Shown: positions 9,360-19,183 of the stretch, piece by piece
How the letters are laid out: each line of letters starts with the position of its first letter
Numbering within the stretch: position 1 is the first letter of the stretch
Origin: Nocardioidaceae bacterium
GTDB taxonomy: Bacteria > Actinomycetota > Actinomycetes > Propionibacteriales > Nocardioidaceae
Reading direction: 5' to 3'
Assembly: GCA_025980475.1 (NCBI GenBank)
Contig: JAICXL010000007.1
Coordinates: forward strand, 1 to 57,155
Length of the DNA: 57,155 nt
Program-made: the position numbers and the translations under genes
Notes under the pieces: model-generated
Databases searched by the model: none
What the model was told of the DNA's origin: nothing
Seen by the model: the letters and a program-made list of their open reading frames with translations, nothing else

Positions 9360-10658
9360 CTACGCCGCGAGGACCTCGTCGGCGGTCTCCTGCGGGGTCG
9401 GACCGACCCGGCGGCCGAACGGGAAGGTGAGGTGCTCGCGGCCCATGAAGAGCAGCACCGCGACCACCACGCCGAAGAGCGTGAGCGCGCCGCCGCCGAT
9501 CAGCGTCCAGCGGGCGCCGAAGGTGCCCCCGACCCAGCCGACGACCGGCGCGCCCAGCGGGGTGCCACCCTGGAAGATCATCATGTAGAGAGCCATCACC
9601 CGGCCGCGCATCGCCGGCTGGCTGCCCAGCTGGACGTTGGTGTTCGCGGCGTTGATCATGATCAGCATGCTCAACCCGAGGAACGGGGTCGAGAGCGCGA
9701 AGGTGAGGTACGACGGCATCAGCCCGGACACGATCTCGATCAGGCCGAAGGCGATCGCCGCGCCGACCACGAGCGACAGCCGCGGCCGGTTCTTCCGTCG
9801 GGCGCCGAGCAGCGCGCCGGACAACGAGCCGACCGCCATCACGGTGCCGAGCAGGCCGTACTCCCCCGCGCCCTTGTGGAAGACCTGAGTGGCCATCAGG
9901 GCGGAGGTCATCTGGAAGTTCATCCCGAAGGTGCCGGCGAAGAACACCACCGCGAGGATCAGCAGGATGTCGTTGCGGCCGCGCACGTAGCGGATCCCGT
10001 CGCGCAGCATGCCCTTGCGCCGCCCGCTGGGCCGGAACGGCGCGAGCTCGGTCACCCGCATCTTCTGCAGCGCCCAGATCACCGCCGAGTAGCTGACCGC
10101 ATTGAGCAGGATCACAGCGCCGGTGGCGAAGACGCCGCCGCCGAGGATGCCGATCAGCACCCCGGAGAGCGCCGGGCCGACGATGCGCGCCAGGTTGAAG
10201 GAAGCGGAGTTGAGGCCGACCGCGTTGGACAGGTCGTCCGGGCCGACCATGTCGCTGACGAACGCCTGCCGCCCGGGGGCGTCGAAGGCGGCGCCGACGC
10301 CGAAGACGAAGGCCAGCGCGAAGACCATCCACGACTGCACGACACCGGTGATCGCGAGCACGCCGAGGACCGCCGCGGTGACGCCCATGAAGGTCTGGGT
10401 GCCCTGCAGCAGCCGCCGCTTGGGGATCCGGTCGGCGACCACCCCGGCATAGGCGGAGAACAGCAGGATCGGCAGGAACTGCAGGCCCGTGGTGATGCCG
10501 AGCGCGGTGCCGGCCTGGGCGGGGCTGCCGTGGTGCAGCTGGAGCACCAACCAGTCCTGGGCGATGCGCTGCATCCAGGTGCCGGTGTTGGAGATCACGC
10601 CACCGGTGGCGTAGAGACGGTAGTTGCGGACCTGCAGGGACCGGAAGGTGGGGCTCAT
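9360..10658 (-). CDS. MFS transporter, DHA3-like drug efflux type
   Basis: A 432-residue 12-helix MFS protein. Seen: FRSLQVRNYRLYATGGVIS N-terminus, AYAGVVADRIPKRRLL (motif A), GPALSGVLIG, and a C-terminal GRVMALYMMIFQGGTPLGAP segment typical of the DHA3/enterobactin-exporter-like subfamily. It starts 7 nt after the stop of a MarR regulator and is co-directional, so the pair is probably an operon in which the MarR protein senses a compound and releases expression of the pump. Substrate unknown; drug or siderophore export are both known in the subfamily. Confidence 0.87.
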   Translation of the reverse strand: MSPTFRSLQVRNYRLYATGGVISNTGTWMQRIAQDWLVLQLHHGSPAQAGTALGITTGLQFLPILLFSAYAGVVADRIPKRRLLQGTQTFMGVTAAVLGVLAITGVVQSWMVFALAFVFGVGAAFDAPGRQAFVSDMVGPDDLSNAVGLNSASFNLARIVGPALSGVLIGILGGGVFATGAVILLNAVSYSAVIWALQKMRVTELAPFRPSGRRKGMLRDGIRYVRGRNDILLILAVVFFAGTFGMNFQMTSALMATQVFHKGAGEYGLLGTVMAVGSLSGALLGARRKNRPRLSLVVGAAIAFGLIEIVSGLMPSYLTFALSTPFLGLSMLIMINAANTNVQLGSQPAMRGRVMALYMMIFQGGTPLGAPVVGWVGGTFGARWTLIGGGALTLFGVVVAVLLFMGREHLTFPFGRRVGPTPQETADEVLAA

Positions 10659-10665
10659 CCGCGGG

Positions 10666-11115
10666 TCATTCCTCGGTGGCCAGCCGGTCGATCAACGGGG
10701 CCGCCTTGCGCAGGATGTCGCGCTCCTCGTGGGTGAGCTCGTGCAGTCGCCGGGTCAGCCAGGCGTCGCGGCGCCTGCGGTCGGCGGCCAGGACGGCAGC
10801 ACCCTTGTCGGAGAGGTCGACCAGCACCTGCCGGCCGTCGTGCTCCGAGGCGCGGCGGACGACGAAGCCGTCCTCCACCAGGCAGTTCACGGTGCGGGTC
10901 ATCGAGGGCGGCTGGACCCGCTCGTGGGCGGCGAGCTGGCCGATCGTGCACTCGCCGTTGCGGCGGAGGGTGCCGAGGACGCTGATCGCCGCGACGCTCA
11001 ACGGGTTCTCCGGCTGCCGCTCGTTGCGCAGCCGCCGGGAGAGGCGCATCAGCGACACACGGAGCTGGCTGGCCAGTCCGGAGTCGGTGCGCGTGGTGGC
11101 TTCGATCGAGGGCAT
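10666..11115 (-). CDS. MarR family transcriptional regulator
   Basis: A 149-residue MarR protein: N-terminal dimer helices, winged helix with SVAAISVLGTLRRNGECTIG, QPPSMTRTVNCLVEDGFVVRR (recognition helix and wing) and DGRQVLVDLSDKG, then a C-terminal dimerisation helix. ATG 11115 is 7 nt after TAGGCT. The promoter contains overlapping inverted repeats, consistent with autorepression together with the downstream MFS pump gene. The arrangement resembles Rv0880 with a nearby efflux gene in mycobacteria. Confidence 0.9.
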   Translation of the reverse strand: MPSIEATTRTDSGLASQLRVSLMRLSRRLRNERQPENPLSVAAISVLGTLRRNGECTIGQLAAHERVQPPSMTRTVNCLVEDGFVVRRASEHDGRQVLVDLSDKGAAVLAADRRRRDAWLTRRLHELTHEERDILRKAAPLIDRLATEE

Positions 11116-11119
11116 GATG

Positions 11120-11147
11120 CTTAGCCTAACTCATTAGCCCTGCTAAG
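11120..11147. promoter_or_regulatory. Candidate MarR operator over the marR promoter
   Basis: CTTAGC (11120-11125) and GCTAAG (11142-11147) form an inverted repeat with 16 bp between; inside it CTAA-CTCA-TTAG (11126-11137) is a second perfect dyad. On the minus strand the -10-like TAGGCT falls inside this region, so a bound regulator would block transcription. Confidence 0.5.
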
Positions 11148-11217
11148 TATTCCGATTTTCCCCCCGCCCGCCGAGGCGTCACCTTTGGCGCACGCAGAAC
11201 GCCGACCGGTCAGCGGG

Positions 11218-12702
11218 TCAGGTGAGCAGCGTGCTGATCGGGTGGATCGCGAAGTAGACGACGAAGAGGATCGCCACGATCCACAGCAGCGGGTGCACCT
11301 CGGCGACCTTTCCCCGCACCAGCTTGATCAGCGCGTAGGCGACGAAGCCGGCGCCGATGCCCACCGAGATCGAGTAGGTGAACGGCATCAGCACGATGGT
11401 CAGGAAGGCCGGGATGGCGATCTCGAGGTCGTCCCAGGCGATGCCCCGGACCTGCTGCATCATCAGGAAGCCGACCAGGATCAGGGCGGGTACGGCGGCC
11501 TCACTCGGGATGATCTCGACCACGGGGGCGAAAAGGATCGACAGCAGGAAGAGACAACCGGTCACGACCGACGCGAGGCCGGTGCGGGCACCCTCGCCCA
11601 CGCCGGAGGCCGACTCGATGTAGGAGGTGTTGGACGAGACGCCTGCCGCACCACCAGCGGCCGCGGCGATCGAGTCGATCACCAGGATCTGCTGGGTCTT
11701 CGGCGGGATGCCCTCCTCGTCGAGGAGGCCGGCCTCCGCGCCGATCGCGGTCATCGTGCCCATCGTGTCGAAGAAGTCGGCCAGCATCAGCGTGAAGACC
11801 AGCAGGATCCCCCCGACGATGCCGATGGTCTCGAAGGAGCCGAGCAGGTTGAAGTGGCCCAGCGTGCCGAAGTGAGGTGTCCCGATGACCTTGCCCGGCA
11901 CGTCGGGGACCGCCAGGCTCCAGCCGGTCGGGTTGTCCGCACCGCCCTGCCCGAAGTGGCCGAGCCGCTCGGCGACCACGGCGACGACCGTGGTGACGAT
12001 GATCGAGATCAGGATCGCGCCCTTGACCCGCAGCACCCACAGGCAAACCACCAGCGCGAGGCCGAAGACGAAGATCGCGGTCGGCCAGCCCTGCAGCTCG
12101 CCGCTGGGGCCCAGCTGCACCGGCACCGTCGAGTTGGCCGCGTCGGGCAGCCGGCGGACGAACCCGGAGTCGACGAAGCCGATCAGCGCGATGAACAGGC
12201 CGATGCCGACCGAGATGGCCACCTTGAGCTGGGCCGGGACGGCGTGGAAGACCGCTGTCCGGAAGCCGGTGAGCACCAGGGCCAGGATCACCAGGCCCTC
12301 GATGACGATCAGGCCCATGGCATCGGCCCAGGTCATCTGCGAGGCGATCGCGAAGGCCACGAACGCGTTGAGACCCAGCCCGGTCGCCAGCGCCAGCGGG
12401 TAGTTGGCGACCACGCCCATCAGGATCGTCATCACCCCCGCGACCAGCGACGTGCCGGCGGCGATCGCGGCGAGGTTGCCCGGCGCGCTGCCGCCGAGGA
12501 GGTGGCCGTCGACGTCCTTGGCGAAGCCGAGGATGAGCGGGTTGAGCACGACGATGTAGGCCATCGTGAAGAAGGTCACCACACCCCCGCGCACCTCGCG
12601 GCCCACGGTGGAGCCGCGCTGGGTGACCTTGAAGAACCTGTCCACGGGACTCAATCTGCTCGCGTCCACGGGAGCCATCTTGGTGTTGTCCACGCGCGGC
12701 AT
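11218..12702 (-). CDS. NCS2 family purine permease (AzgA-like)
   Basis: A 494-residue 12-14 helix nucleobase:cation symporter-2 protein. Diagnostic AzgA-group segments: TFFTMAYIVVLNPLIL near the N-terminus, GLGLNAFVAF, DFFDTMGTMTAIGAEAGL and SSNTSYIESASGVGEGARTG, which hold substrate-binding residues. This group imports hypoxanthine, guanine and adenine with protons. ATG 12702 is used; an internal GTG at 12693 is 7 nt after CAGGAT and could be the true, leaderless start. The 5' gap of 68 bp is too short for a purine riboswitch. Confidence 0.9.
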   Translation of the reverse strand: MPRVDNTKMAPVDASRLSPVDRFFKVTQRGSTVGREVRGGVVTFFTMAYIVVLNPLILGFAKDVDGHLLGGSAPGNLAAIAAGTSLVAGVMTILMGVVANYPLALATGLGLNAFVAFAIASQMTWADAMGLIVIEGLVILALVLTGFRTAVFHAVPAQLKVAISVGIGLFIALIGFVDSGFVRRLPDAANSTVPVQLGPSGELQGWPTAIFVFGLALVVCLWVLRVKGAILISIIVTTVVAVVAERLGHFGQGGADNPTGWSLAVPDVPGKVIGTPHFGTLGHFNLLGSFETIGIVGGILLVFTLMLADFFDTMGTMTAIGAEAGLLDEEGIPPKTQQILVIDSIAAAAGGAAGVSSNTSYIESASGVGEGARTGLASVVTGCLFLLSILFAPVVEIIPSEAAVPALILVGFLMMQQVRGIAWDDLEIAIPAFLTIVLMPFTYSISVGIGAGFVAYALIKLVRGKVAEVHPLLWIVAILFVVYFAIHPISTLLT

Positions 12703-12770
12703 CCTGACAGATCGCGGTCCCTGCCGGCAGCAGCGTGCCGTAGTGTCGTCGCGCCGTCTAGATTGGGGCC

Positions 12771-13058
12771 GTGCCCCCGCCCGAGGACGCCTCCGCCCGC
12801 CGCGACCCCCTGCCGGACCGCAGAGTCGCCCCGATCACGCCCCTCGACGTGGACGGGCTGCGCACCACCGCGGTCGGCACTGCCCTGTGGGGGCTGGCCT
12901 TCCTGCTGCTGCTGCCCTTCGTGGGGCACCTGCACGCCACCGGCCACCTGTGGATGCTGTGGACCTGCCTGGCCGGCTTCGGCGGCGGCCTGCTGGGCTG
13001 GGACTACTGCCGCCGGCGCCGCAACGCGCACCGGTCGCGGGAGGCCGAGACCTCCTAG
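12771..13058 (+). CDS. DUF2530 two-helix membrane protein
   Basis: A 95-residue protein: charged N-terminus, PLDVDG, two hydrophobic helices (about residues 37-55 and 62-80), then a basic RRRRN tail. This matches the actinobacterial DUF2530 family of unknown function. GTG 12771 lies 6 nt after TAGATT, a leaderless arrangement. It diverges from the purine permease and converges on the DUF3027 gene, sharing one CTAG as the stop codons of both. Confidence 0.85.
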   Translation: MPPPEDASARRDPLPDRRVAPITPLDVDGLRTTAVGTALWGLAFLLLLPFVGHLHATGHLWMLWTCLAGFGGGLLGWDYCRRRRNAHRSREAETS

Positions 13059-13891
13059 AAGTCCTCGATGTCGACGGGGGTGATCGTGTCGAAGACCGGC
13101 TCCGGGAGCGGCGGCGGCAGCTGCTTCTTGCGCAGCTGCGCCTCCGAGTGAGCGCCGCAGCCGTGGTCGAGCGACACGACCCGGCCGTCGTCGTTGGCGA
13201 ACTCGTTGGCGCACACCCCGAAGACCCCGGCCAGCGGACCGGTGATCCGGACCAGGAACCCGCAGCTGGCGCAGCGAGCCGGGGCCGACTGGGCGAGGGG
13301 GACATCGGGGCCCCGGTCGCCGTCGTACCACCGCTGGGCGGCGAGGTCACGGCCCTCGAGCGACAGCACCCGGGAGCGGCCCAGGCCGACCTCGGTCTCG
13401 ACCTCCCGGACCGCCTGCCGGTCGACGACGTCGTCACCGGGGTCGCCGGAGAGGTAGGCGGGCACCAGGCGGGGGTCGTCCTCGTCGGTGGGCAGGATGT
13501 CGCCCGGGGAGAGGTCGCCGGACTGGATCCGCTCCCGCCACGGCACCCAGGCCGGGGCGAGGATCGCGTCCTCGCCGGGCAGCAGCACCACCTCGTCGAC
13601 CGTGACATCCTCACCGGGCACGTGCACCACGGTGACCGCCCAGCGCCAGCCCGGGTAGCCGGCCAGCCGGCAGTCGAAGAGGTGGCTGACCACGCCGGCG
13701 CCGCCCGAGCCGGGCTCGGCGAGCGCGCCCCGGTGCTCTCCCACGGCCTCGGCGCCGACCTCCTCGACCAGGGCCTCGCGGGCACGGTCGACGGCACCCG
13801 CGGCGACCTCGTCGAGAGGCGCAGCCGGCGGCGTCGCTGCCCCGGTGGTGGGCCGGTCCGATGCGGTGATCACGGCCCGATTCTCCCCCAT
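13055..13891 (-). CDS. DUF3027 protein with zinc-ribbon-like cysteines
   Basis: A 278-residue protein matching DUF3027: residues around HLFDCRLAGYPGWRWAVTVV form the conserved N-terminal core, then WVPWRERIQSGDLSPGDILP. Near residues 205-250 are CASCG, VCANEF and DHGCGAHSE, a C4-type arrangement that could hold zinc. The ATG at 13891 is chosen because the family core begins soon after; no clear SD is seen. The family is confined to actinobacteria and of unknown function. It is divergent from an MFS gene across about 60 bp. Confidence 0.85.
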   Translation of the reverse strand: MGENRAVITASDRPTTGAATPPAAPLDEVAAGAVDRAREALVEEVGAEAVGEHRGALAEPGSGGAGVVSHLFDCRLAGYPGWRWAVTVVHVPGEDVTVDEVVLLPGEDAILAPAWVPWRERIQSGDLSPGDILPTDEDDPRLVPAYLSGDPGDDVVDRQAVREVETEVGLGRSRVLSLEGRDLAAQRWYDGDRGPDVPLAQSAPARCASCGFLVRITGPLAGVFGVCANEFANDDGRVVSLDHGCGAHSEAQLRKKQLPPPLPEPVFDTITPVDIEDF

Positions 13892-13951
13892 CGGCGGTGA
13901 TCCCGCCCGGTCGGCCCCGGATCGGCCTCCAGGCTTGGCAGGATGGGTGGC

Positions 13952-15322
13952 ATGGAGGGCAGGTCCGACGAGCCGACGACCCAGCCCCGGCGTGGGCGCC
14001 GGCTCGCGGCCGGCGCCAGTCGGGTGACCGGCCGGGGGGCGGCGTCGGCGGGGCGCGCCGCGGCGGGGGCCGGCAGGGCGACCGGCCGCGCGGCGTCGTA
14101 CACCTTCCACCAGGCGCGCCGCGCCTCCACCGCGGAGGGTGCCGGGGAGTCCGGCCTCTACCGGCTGATCGAGCTGCACGCCTTCAACGCCGCCGGCGAC
14201 GCTGCCGTGGCCGTCTCGCTGGCCGGCACGCTGTTCTTCGCCAACCCCGGCGAGGCCCGCGGGAACGTCGCGCTCTTCCTGGGCATCACGATGCTGCCGT
14301 TCGCGGTGGTGGCGCCGCTGATCGGGCCGTTCCTGGACCGCTTCAGCCACGGCCGCCGCTGGGCGATCGGCCTGACGATGGCGATCCGGGCGTTCCTGTG
14401 CTGGGTGATGGCCGGCGCGGTGGCGGCGGACTCGGTCTGGATGTACCCGGTCGCGCTCGGGGTGCTGGTCTCCTCCAAGGCGTACGGCGTCGCCCGCGCC
14501 GCCACCGTCCCCCGCCTGATGCCGCCGTCGCTGACCCTGGTCAAGGCCAACAGCCGGATCTCGCTGGCCGGGGTGGTCGGCGCCTCGGTGGCCGGCCCGA
14601 TCGCCGCCGGCCTGGCGACGCAGGGCTCGCAGTGGTCGCTGCGCTTCGCCTTCGTGGTCTTCGCCGGCGCCACCGTGCTGGCGGTGCTGCTGCCGGCGCG
14701 GTCGGACGCCTCCCACGGCGAGGAGGAGGTCTCGATGCGTGGCCGGCGCGGGCGCTTCCACGTGCCGGTAGCGGTGGTGTTCGCGCTGCGCTGCAACGCG
14801 GGGCTGCGGATGCTGTCGGGCTTCCTGACGATGTACATGGCCTTCCTGCTGCGCCAGCATCCCCTGCCCGGGTGGCAGGACCACGCCACCATCCTGATGG
14901 GCCTGGTCATCGGCGCCGCCGGGCTGGGCAACACCGTCGGCATCGGGATGGGCTCGCTGCTGCGCCGGATCGACCCGGTCCGCACGGTCGTGGCGGCGCT
15001 GCTGGTCGACACCGCGATGGCCGTCGTGGTCGCCGCGCTCTACGGCCTGCTGACCGCCGTGCTGCTCGGCCTGACCGCGGGTATCGCCCAGGCGATGGGC
15101 AAGGTCGCGCTCGACTCGACGATCCAGCGCGACGTCTCCGAGCTGCACCGCACCTCGGCGTTCGCACGGTCCGAGACGCTGCTGCAGCTGTCGTGGGTGA
15201 TCGGTGGCTTCATCGGCATCGCCCTGCCGCTGGTCCCCCACCTCGGCCTCGGCGTGCTCGCGGGGCTGATGGGGTGCTGGACGGCGTTCGTGCTGTGGCG
15301 ACGACCCGCGATGGCGGCCTAG
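13952..15322 (+). CDS. MFS transporter
   Basis: A 456-residue MFS protein with a 55-residue Arg/Ala/Gly-rich cytoplasmic N-terminal extension before the first helices ([20 protein letters not shown]). Seen: [20 protein letters not shown] (motif A position), [18 protein letters not shown], and a long C-terminal half ending [11 protein letters not shown] 13952 is 7 nt after CAGGAT; ATG 13943, inside the spacer, is the alternative. Its neighbours DUF3027 and the cold-shock-like gene are kept together in mycobacteria, where this protein corresponds by position to an uncharacterised MFS. Stop shared as CTAG with the convergent gene. Confidence 0.85.
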   Translation: MEGRSDEPTTQPRRGRRLAAGASRVTGRGAASAGRAAAGAGRATGRAASYTFHQARRASTAEGAGESGLYRLIELHAFNAAGDAAVAVSLAGTLFFANPGEARGNVALFLGITMLPFAVVAPLIGPFLDRFSHGRRWAIGLTMAIRAFLCWVMAGAVAADSVWMYPVALGVLVSSKAYGVARAATVPRLMPPSLTLVKANSRISLAGVVGASVAGPIAAGLATQGSQWSLRFAFVVFAGATVLAVLLPARSDASHGEEEVSMRGRRGRFHVPVAVVFALRCNAGLRMLSGFLTMYMAFLLRQHPLPGWQDHATILMGLVIGAAGLGNTVGIGMGSLLRRIDPVRTVVAALLVDTAMAVVVAALYGLLTAVLLGLTAGIAQAMGKVALDSTIQRDVSELHRTSAFARSETLLQLSWVIGGFIGIALPLVPHLGLGVLAGLMGCWTAFVLWRRPAMAA

Positions 15323-15702
15323 AGATCCAGCTCGTCGGCCAGGCCGCGGAGCAGCTTGGCGGTCGGCCGGGCGGTCTTCGGGTCAGGGTGCCGGCCGTGG
15401 CGGTAGGCGCCCTGGACGCCCTCGAGGAGCCGGATCAGGTCCTCGACGATGCCGACCATCTCCTCCGGCTTGCGGCGCATCGCCTTCGCCACCGACGGCG
15501 GCGCGTCGAGCACCCGCACCTGGTGGGCCTGGTCGCCCTTCCGGCCGGAGAGGATGCCGAACTCGACCCGGGTGCCCGCCTTGAGGGTGGTGACCCCCTC
15601 GGGCAGCGCGGAGGAGCGCACGTAGACGTCGTCACCGTCCTCGCGCGACAGGAAGCCGAAGCCCTTCTCGGCGTCGTACCACTTGACCTTCCCGGTGGGC
15701 AC
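15319..15702 (-). CDS. Cold-shock-like protein with C-terminal extension (CspB-like)
   Basis: A 127-residue protein. Residues 1-65 form a cold-shock domain: [20 protein letters not shown] (RNP1 KGFGF) and [12 protein letters not shown], where the usual His of RNP2 (DVFVH) is Arg. A helical tail of about 60 residues follows. Length and sequence resemble mycobacterial CspB (about 135 residues) rather than the 67-residue CspA. GTG 15702 is chosen because AGAAAGG stands 6 nt upstream; the upstream ATG 15741 would add 13 residues absent from the family. Likely single-strand RNA/DNA binding in the cytosol. Confidence 0.88.
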   Translation of the reverse strand: MPTGKVKWYDAEKGFGFLSREDGDDVYVRSSALPEGVTTLKAGTRVEFGILSGRKGDQAHQVRVLDAPPSVAKAMRRKPEEMVGIVEDLIRLLEGVQGAYRHGRHPDPKTARPTAKLLRGLADELDL

Positions 15703-15787
15703 CCTCTTGCCTTTCTCTGCAGTGCGTTGTCGCGGAGGCACAGGATACGTGCCCGGCCCCGGCCCGGCGACCGGGTTCTCGAGACCG

Positions 15788-17443
15788 TCAGGCCAGCCGG
15801 CGCCGCACCACCTCGTCGAGCACGCCCAGCGGCAGGGCGCCGGAGTCGAGAACGGCGGAGTGGAACTTCCCGATGTCGAACGACGCGCCCTGCCGCTCCT
15901 CGGCCTCCCGGCGCATCCGCTGGATCTCCAGGCGGCCGATCATGTAGGACGAGGCCTGTCCCGGCGAGCAGATGTAGCGGTCGATCTCGGGCCGGACGAT
16001 CCGCTCGGTCATCGGCGAGTTGGCGAGCATGTAGTCGATCGCCTGCTGCCGGCCCCAGCCGAGCCCGTGGATGCCGGTGTCGACGACCAGTCGGCAGGCG
16101 CGCAGGGAGTCGGCCGACAGCATCCCCATCCGGGCGGTCGGCGAGGAGTAGAGCCCCATCTCGTCGGCCAGCCGCTCGGAGTAGAGCCCCCAGCCCTCGG
16201 CGTAGGCGGCCGACTCGGAGTACTTCCGGATCTCCGGAACCGTGTCGGGCAGCTCCGCGGCGATCGCCAGCTGGAGGTGGTGGCCCGGGATGCCCTCGTG
16301 GAAGGCCAGCGACTCCAGCTCGAAGGTGCCCCACGCCTCGGGGTCCTCGACGTTGATGAAGAAGGTGCCGCCCCGGCTGCCGTCGTTGGCCGGCGGGAAG
16401 TAGTAGGCCTTCGCCCCGGTGGTCACGCCGTGGACCTCGCACGGCGCCTGCGGCAGCACCTCGAACCAGTCGTCCAGCGCCTCCCAGGCGCGTCGCATCG
16501 CCACCTCCGACTGCTCGACCAGCTGATCGGCGCTGTCGAAGTGCAGCGCCGGGTCGGTGCGCAGGGCGGTGAAGATCGTCTCCAGGTCGTCGCTGCCGAC
16601 CACCTCGGGGCCCAGCTGGCGGTACTCCTCCGCGAGCTGCTCCACCTGGGCCAGCCCGATCTGGTGGATCTCGTGGGCGGACTTGTCCGTGGTGGTGAAG
16701 AACGCCAGCGCGCTGGCGTAGGCCTCGTCTCCGCCGGCGAGCCAGGACAGCCCGCAGTGGTCGTCGGGAGGCGCGACCGGCAGCACCTGGTCACGCAGCA
16801 CGTCGCGGTAGGCCTCCATACCCGGGCGCACCGACTGCCGGAGCGCCTCCGCGAACCGGCCGCGCCACGCGTCGGCGTCGACGCCCTCGGGAAGCTTGAT
16901 CGCGGTCACGACGGGGTCCTCGGCCGCCGGCACCGCCAGCGCCTTCTCGAGCTGCGCGATCGTGGCACGGACGGCGAAGGCAGGAGAGGTACGGCGCTCC
17001 GCCACACCCTGCTGCTGCCGCACGGCGAGGTCGCGGAAGTTGCGGCCGACCGCGTGCAGCTTGGCCACCATCGCCTCGGCCACGGCCTCGTCCGGCACGC
17101 CGAGCATCCCGGCCATCACCGGCAACGACGACTGCAGCCCGAAGATCGGGTTGGCCCCGCGCTCGTGCAGCCGGGCCGCCAGCAGGTCGGCGTGGGTGCT
17201 CGCCTGCGAGACCAGCACCGACCGGGTCACCTGCTCGTCGTCGGGCAGCCCGGCTGCCTCGACCGCTTCGGCCCGCTCGGCGAAGTCGCGGTGCATCGCG
17301 ATCTCGCGGTCCTCGGCCTCCCGGCTCGCGTCCTCGAACCGGTCGGCATGGCTGAAGTCGCCGAGCATGTGCGCCCAGGTGGGCGACATCTCCATCAGGG
17401 CGGCGAAGTACTCCTTGGCCAGCTGGTCGATCGACTCAGGCAT
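15788..17443 (-). CDS. DUF885 family protein (putative metallopeptidase)
   Basis: A 551-residue DUF885 protein. The signature [19 protein letters not shown] (about residue 382) supplies an HExxxGHHxQ zinc-type motif, and [20 protein letters not shown] supplies the downstream acidic ligand region, as in the M2/M3-like fold suggested for this family. The C-terminal half includes [16 protein letters not shown]. No signal peptide, so it appears cytosolic. Its ATG lies within the last 8 nt of the upstream acyl-CoA synthetase gene (ATGCCTGA), implying translational coupling, though no metabolic link is obvious. Confidence 0.88.
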   Translation of the reverse strand: MPESIDQLAKEYFAALMEMSPTWAHMLGDFSHADRFEDASREAEDREIAMHRDFAERAEAVEAAGLPDDEQVTRSVLVSQASTHADLLAARLHERGANPIFGLQSSLPVMAGMLGVPDEAVAEAMVAKLHAVGRNFRDLAVRQQQGVAERRTSPAFAVRATIAQLEKALAVPAAEDPVVTAIKLPEGVDADAWRGRFAEALRQSVRPGMEAYRDVLRDQVLPVAPPDDHCGLSWLAGGDEAYASALAFFTTTDKSAHEIHQIGLAQVEQLAEEYRQLGPEVVGSDDLETIFTALRTDPALHFDSADQLVEQSEVAMRRAWEALDDWFEVLPQAPCEVHGVTTGAKAYYFPPANDGSRGGTFFINVEDPEAWGTFELESLAFHEGIPGHHLQLAIAAELPDTVPEIRKYSESAAYAEGWGLYSERLADEMGLYSSPTARMGMLSADSLRACRLVVDTGIHGLGWGRQQAIDYMLANSPMTERIVRPEIDRYICSPGQASSYMIGRLEIQRMRREAEERQGASFDIGKFHSAVLDSGALPLGVLDEVVRRRLA

Positions 17444-19067
17444 GCTTCTCCTCGGTCAGGCCCAGCCTCTCCGCGGTCTCCTGGCGCATCTGCACCTTGC
17501 GGATCTTGCCGGTCACGGTCATCGGGAACTCGTCGACCAGCATGACGTACCGGGGGATCTTGTAGTGAGCCAATTTTCCGGTGCAGAACTCCCGCACCTT
17601 CTCCGCGTCGAGCGGATCGGCCCCGGACCGCATCCGGATCCAGGCGCACAGCTCCTCGCCGTACCTCTCGTCGGGGACGCCGATCACCTGCACGTCCTCG
17701 ATGTCGGGGTGGGTGTAGAGGAACTCCTCGATCTCGCGGGGGTAGACGTTCTCGCCGCCGCGGATGACCATGTCCTTGATCCGGCCGACGATGTTGGCGT
17801 AGCCGTCCTCGCGCATCTCGGCCAGGTCGCCGGTGTGCATCCAGCCGTCGGCGTCGATCGCCTGGTGCGTCTTCTCCGGGTCCTCCCAGTAGCCGAGCAT
17901 CACCGAGTACCCGCGCGTGCAGAACTCCCCCGGCTCGCCCCGCTCGACGGTCTCGCCGCTGACCGGGTCGACGACCTTGATCTCGACGTGGGGGTGCACC
18001 CGCCCGATGGTCGCCGTACGACGCTCGAGGTCGTCGTCCATCCGGGTCTGGGTGGAGACCGGCGACGTCTCGGTCATCCCGTAGGCGATCCCGACCTCGG
18101 CCATGTGCATGTCGTTGACGCACCGCTTCATCACCTCCACCGGGCACGGCGACCCGGCCATCAGCCCGGTGCGCAGCGAGGTCAGGTCGACGTCCGGGAA
18201 GGTCGGGTTGTTCTGCATCGCGATGAACATCGTGGGCACGCCGTAGACGCCGGTGCACTTTTCGGCCTCGATGCAGCGCAGCGTGGTCTCGGGCTCGAAG
18301 CCGGCCGCGGGGATCACCATGGTCGCCCCGTGGCTGGTGCAGCCGAGGTTGCCCATCACCATCCCGAAGCAGTGGTAGAAGGGCACCGGGATGCACAGCC
18401 GGTCGACCTCGGTGAAGCCGAGCAGCTCGGTGGTGAAGAAGCCGTTGTTGAGGATGTTGCGGTGGCTCAGGGTCGCGCCCTTGGGATAGCCGGTGGTGCC
18501 GGAGGTGTACTGGATGTTGATCGGGTCGTCCGGCCGGAGCACCGCCATCCGGTCCGGCACCGTCGACTCCGGCAGGTCACGGCCGGACGCGACCAGCTCG
18601 TCCCAGTCGCTCGTGCCGATGTAGACGACGCGGTCCAGCCTGGGGGAGTCCGACGCGGTCTCCTCGACCATCGCGCGGTAGTCGCTGGTCTTGAACGACT
18701 CGGCGGAGACCAGCATCCGCAGCCCCGACTGGTTCACCGCGTAGGCGAGCTCGTGGGTGCGGTAGGACGGGTTGACGTTGACCAGGATCGCGCCGATCTT
18801 CGCGGTGGCGTACTGCGTGATCGTCCACTCCGCGCAGTTCGGCGCCCAGATCCCGACCCGGTCGCCCTTCTCGATGCCGGCCGCGACCAGCCCCCGGGCC
18901 AGGTCGTCGACGTCCCGGTCGAGCTCGGCGTAGGTCCACCGGCGACCGGTGGCGAACTCCACCATCGCCTCGCGGTCGCCGCGCTCGGCGACGATCCGCT
19001 CGAGGTTGCCCCCGATGGTCTCCTCCAGCAGGGCCGGACCGGTCTCTCCGCGTGCGTAGGACTCCAT
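17436..19067 (-). CDS. AMP-binding acyl-CoA synthetase (FadD-like)
   Basis: A 543-residue adenylate-forming enzyme that would activate a fatty acid to acyl-CoA through an acyl-AMP. Seen: P-loop YTSGTTGYPKGATLSH, VPFYHCFGMV, YGMTETSPVS (A5), GWMHTGDLAEM (A7), GRIKDMVIRGGENVYP (A8) and MTVTGKIRKVQMR with the catalytic Lys near the end. Complete for the family. ATG 19067 is 6 nt after TAGTTT, a leaderless arrangement. The HC(F/Y)G and GRIKDMVIRGGENVYP combination fits medium/long-chain fatty-acyl-CoA synthases, but chain length cannot be read from sequence. Confidence 0.92.
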   Translation of the reverse strand: MESYARGETGPALLEETIGGNLERIVAERGDREAMVEFATGRRWTYAELDRDVDDLARGLVAAGIEKGDRVGIWAPNCAEWTITQYATAKIGAILVNVNPSYRTHELAYAVNQSGLRMLVSAESFKTSDYRAMVEETASDSPRLDRVVYIGTSDWDELVASGRDLPESTVPDRMAVLRPDDPINIQYTSGTTGYPKGATLSHRNILNNGFFTTELLGFTEVDRLCIPVPFYHCFGMVMGNLGCTSHGATMVIPAAGFEPETTLRCIEAEKCTGVYGVPTMFIAMQNNPTFPDVDLTSLRTGLMAGSPCPVEVMKRCVNDMHMAEVGIAYGMTETSPVSTQTRMDDDLERRTATIGRVHPHVEIKVVDPVSGETVERGEPGEFCTRGYSVMLGYWEDPEKTHQAIDADGWMHTGDLAEMREDGYANIVGRIKDMVIRGGENVYPREIEEFLYTHPDIEDVQVIGVPDERYGEELCAWIRMRSGADPLDAEKVREFCTGKLAHYKIPRYVMLVDEFPMTVTGKIRKVQMRQETAERLGLTEEKHA

Positions 19068-19183
19068 GGGGCGAAACTAGCCCGACCGGGGCGCCTCGCC
19101 CAGCGGCCGTGACGGTTTCGCGCTCCGGTCGTTGGGGAATGCGCACACCACGGGACACCACGACACCTGATGGGACAGCAGGC

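Noticed and set aside
12703-12770. Purine riboswitch before the NCS2 permease
   Set aside because: The gap is only 68 bp and shared with a divergent gene; no three-way-junction pattern is seen and the start looks leaderless.
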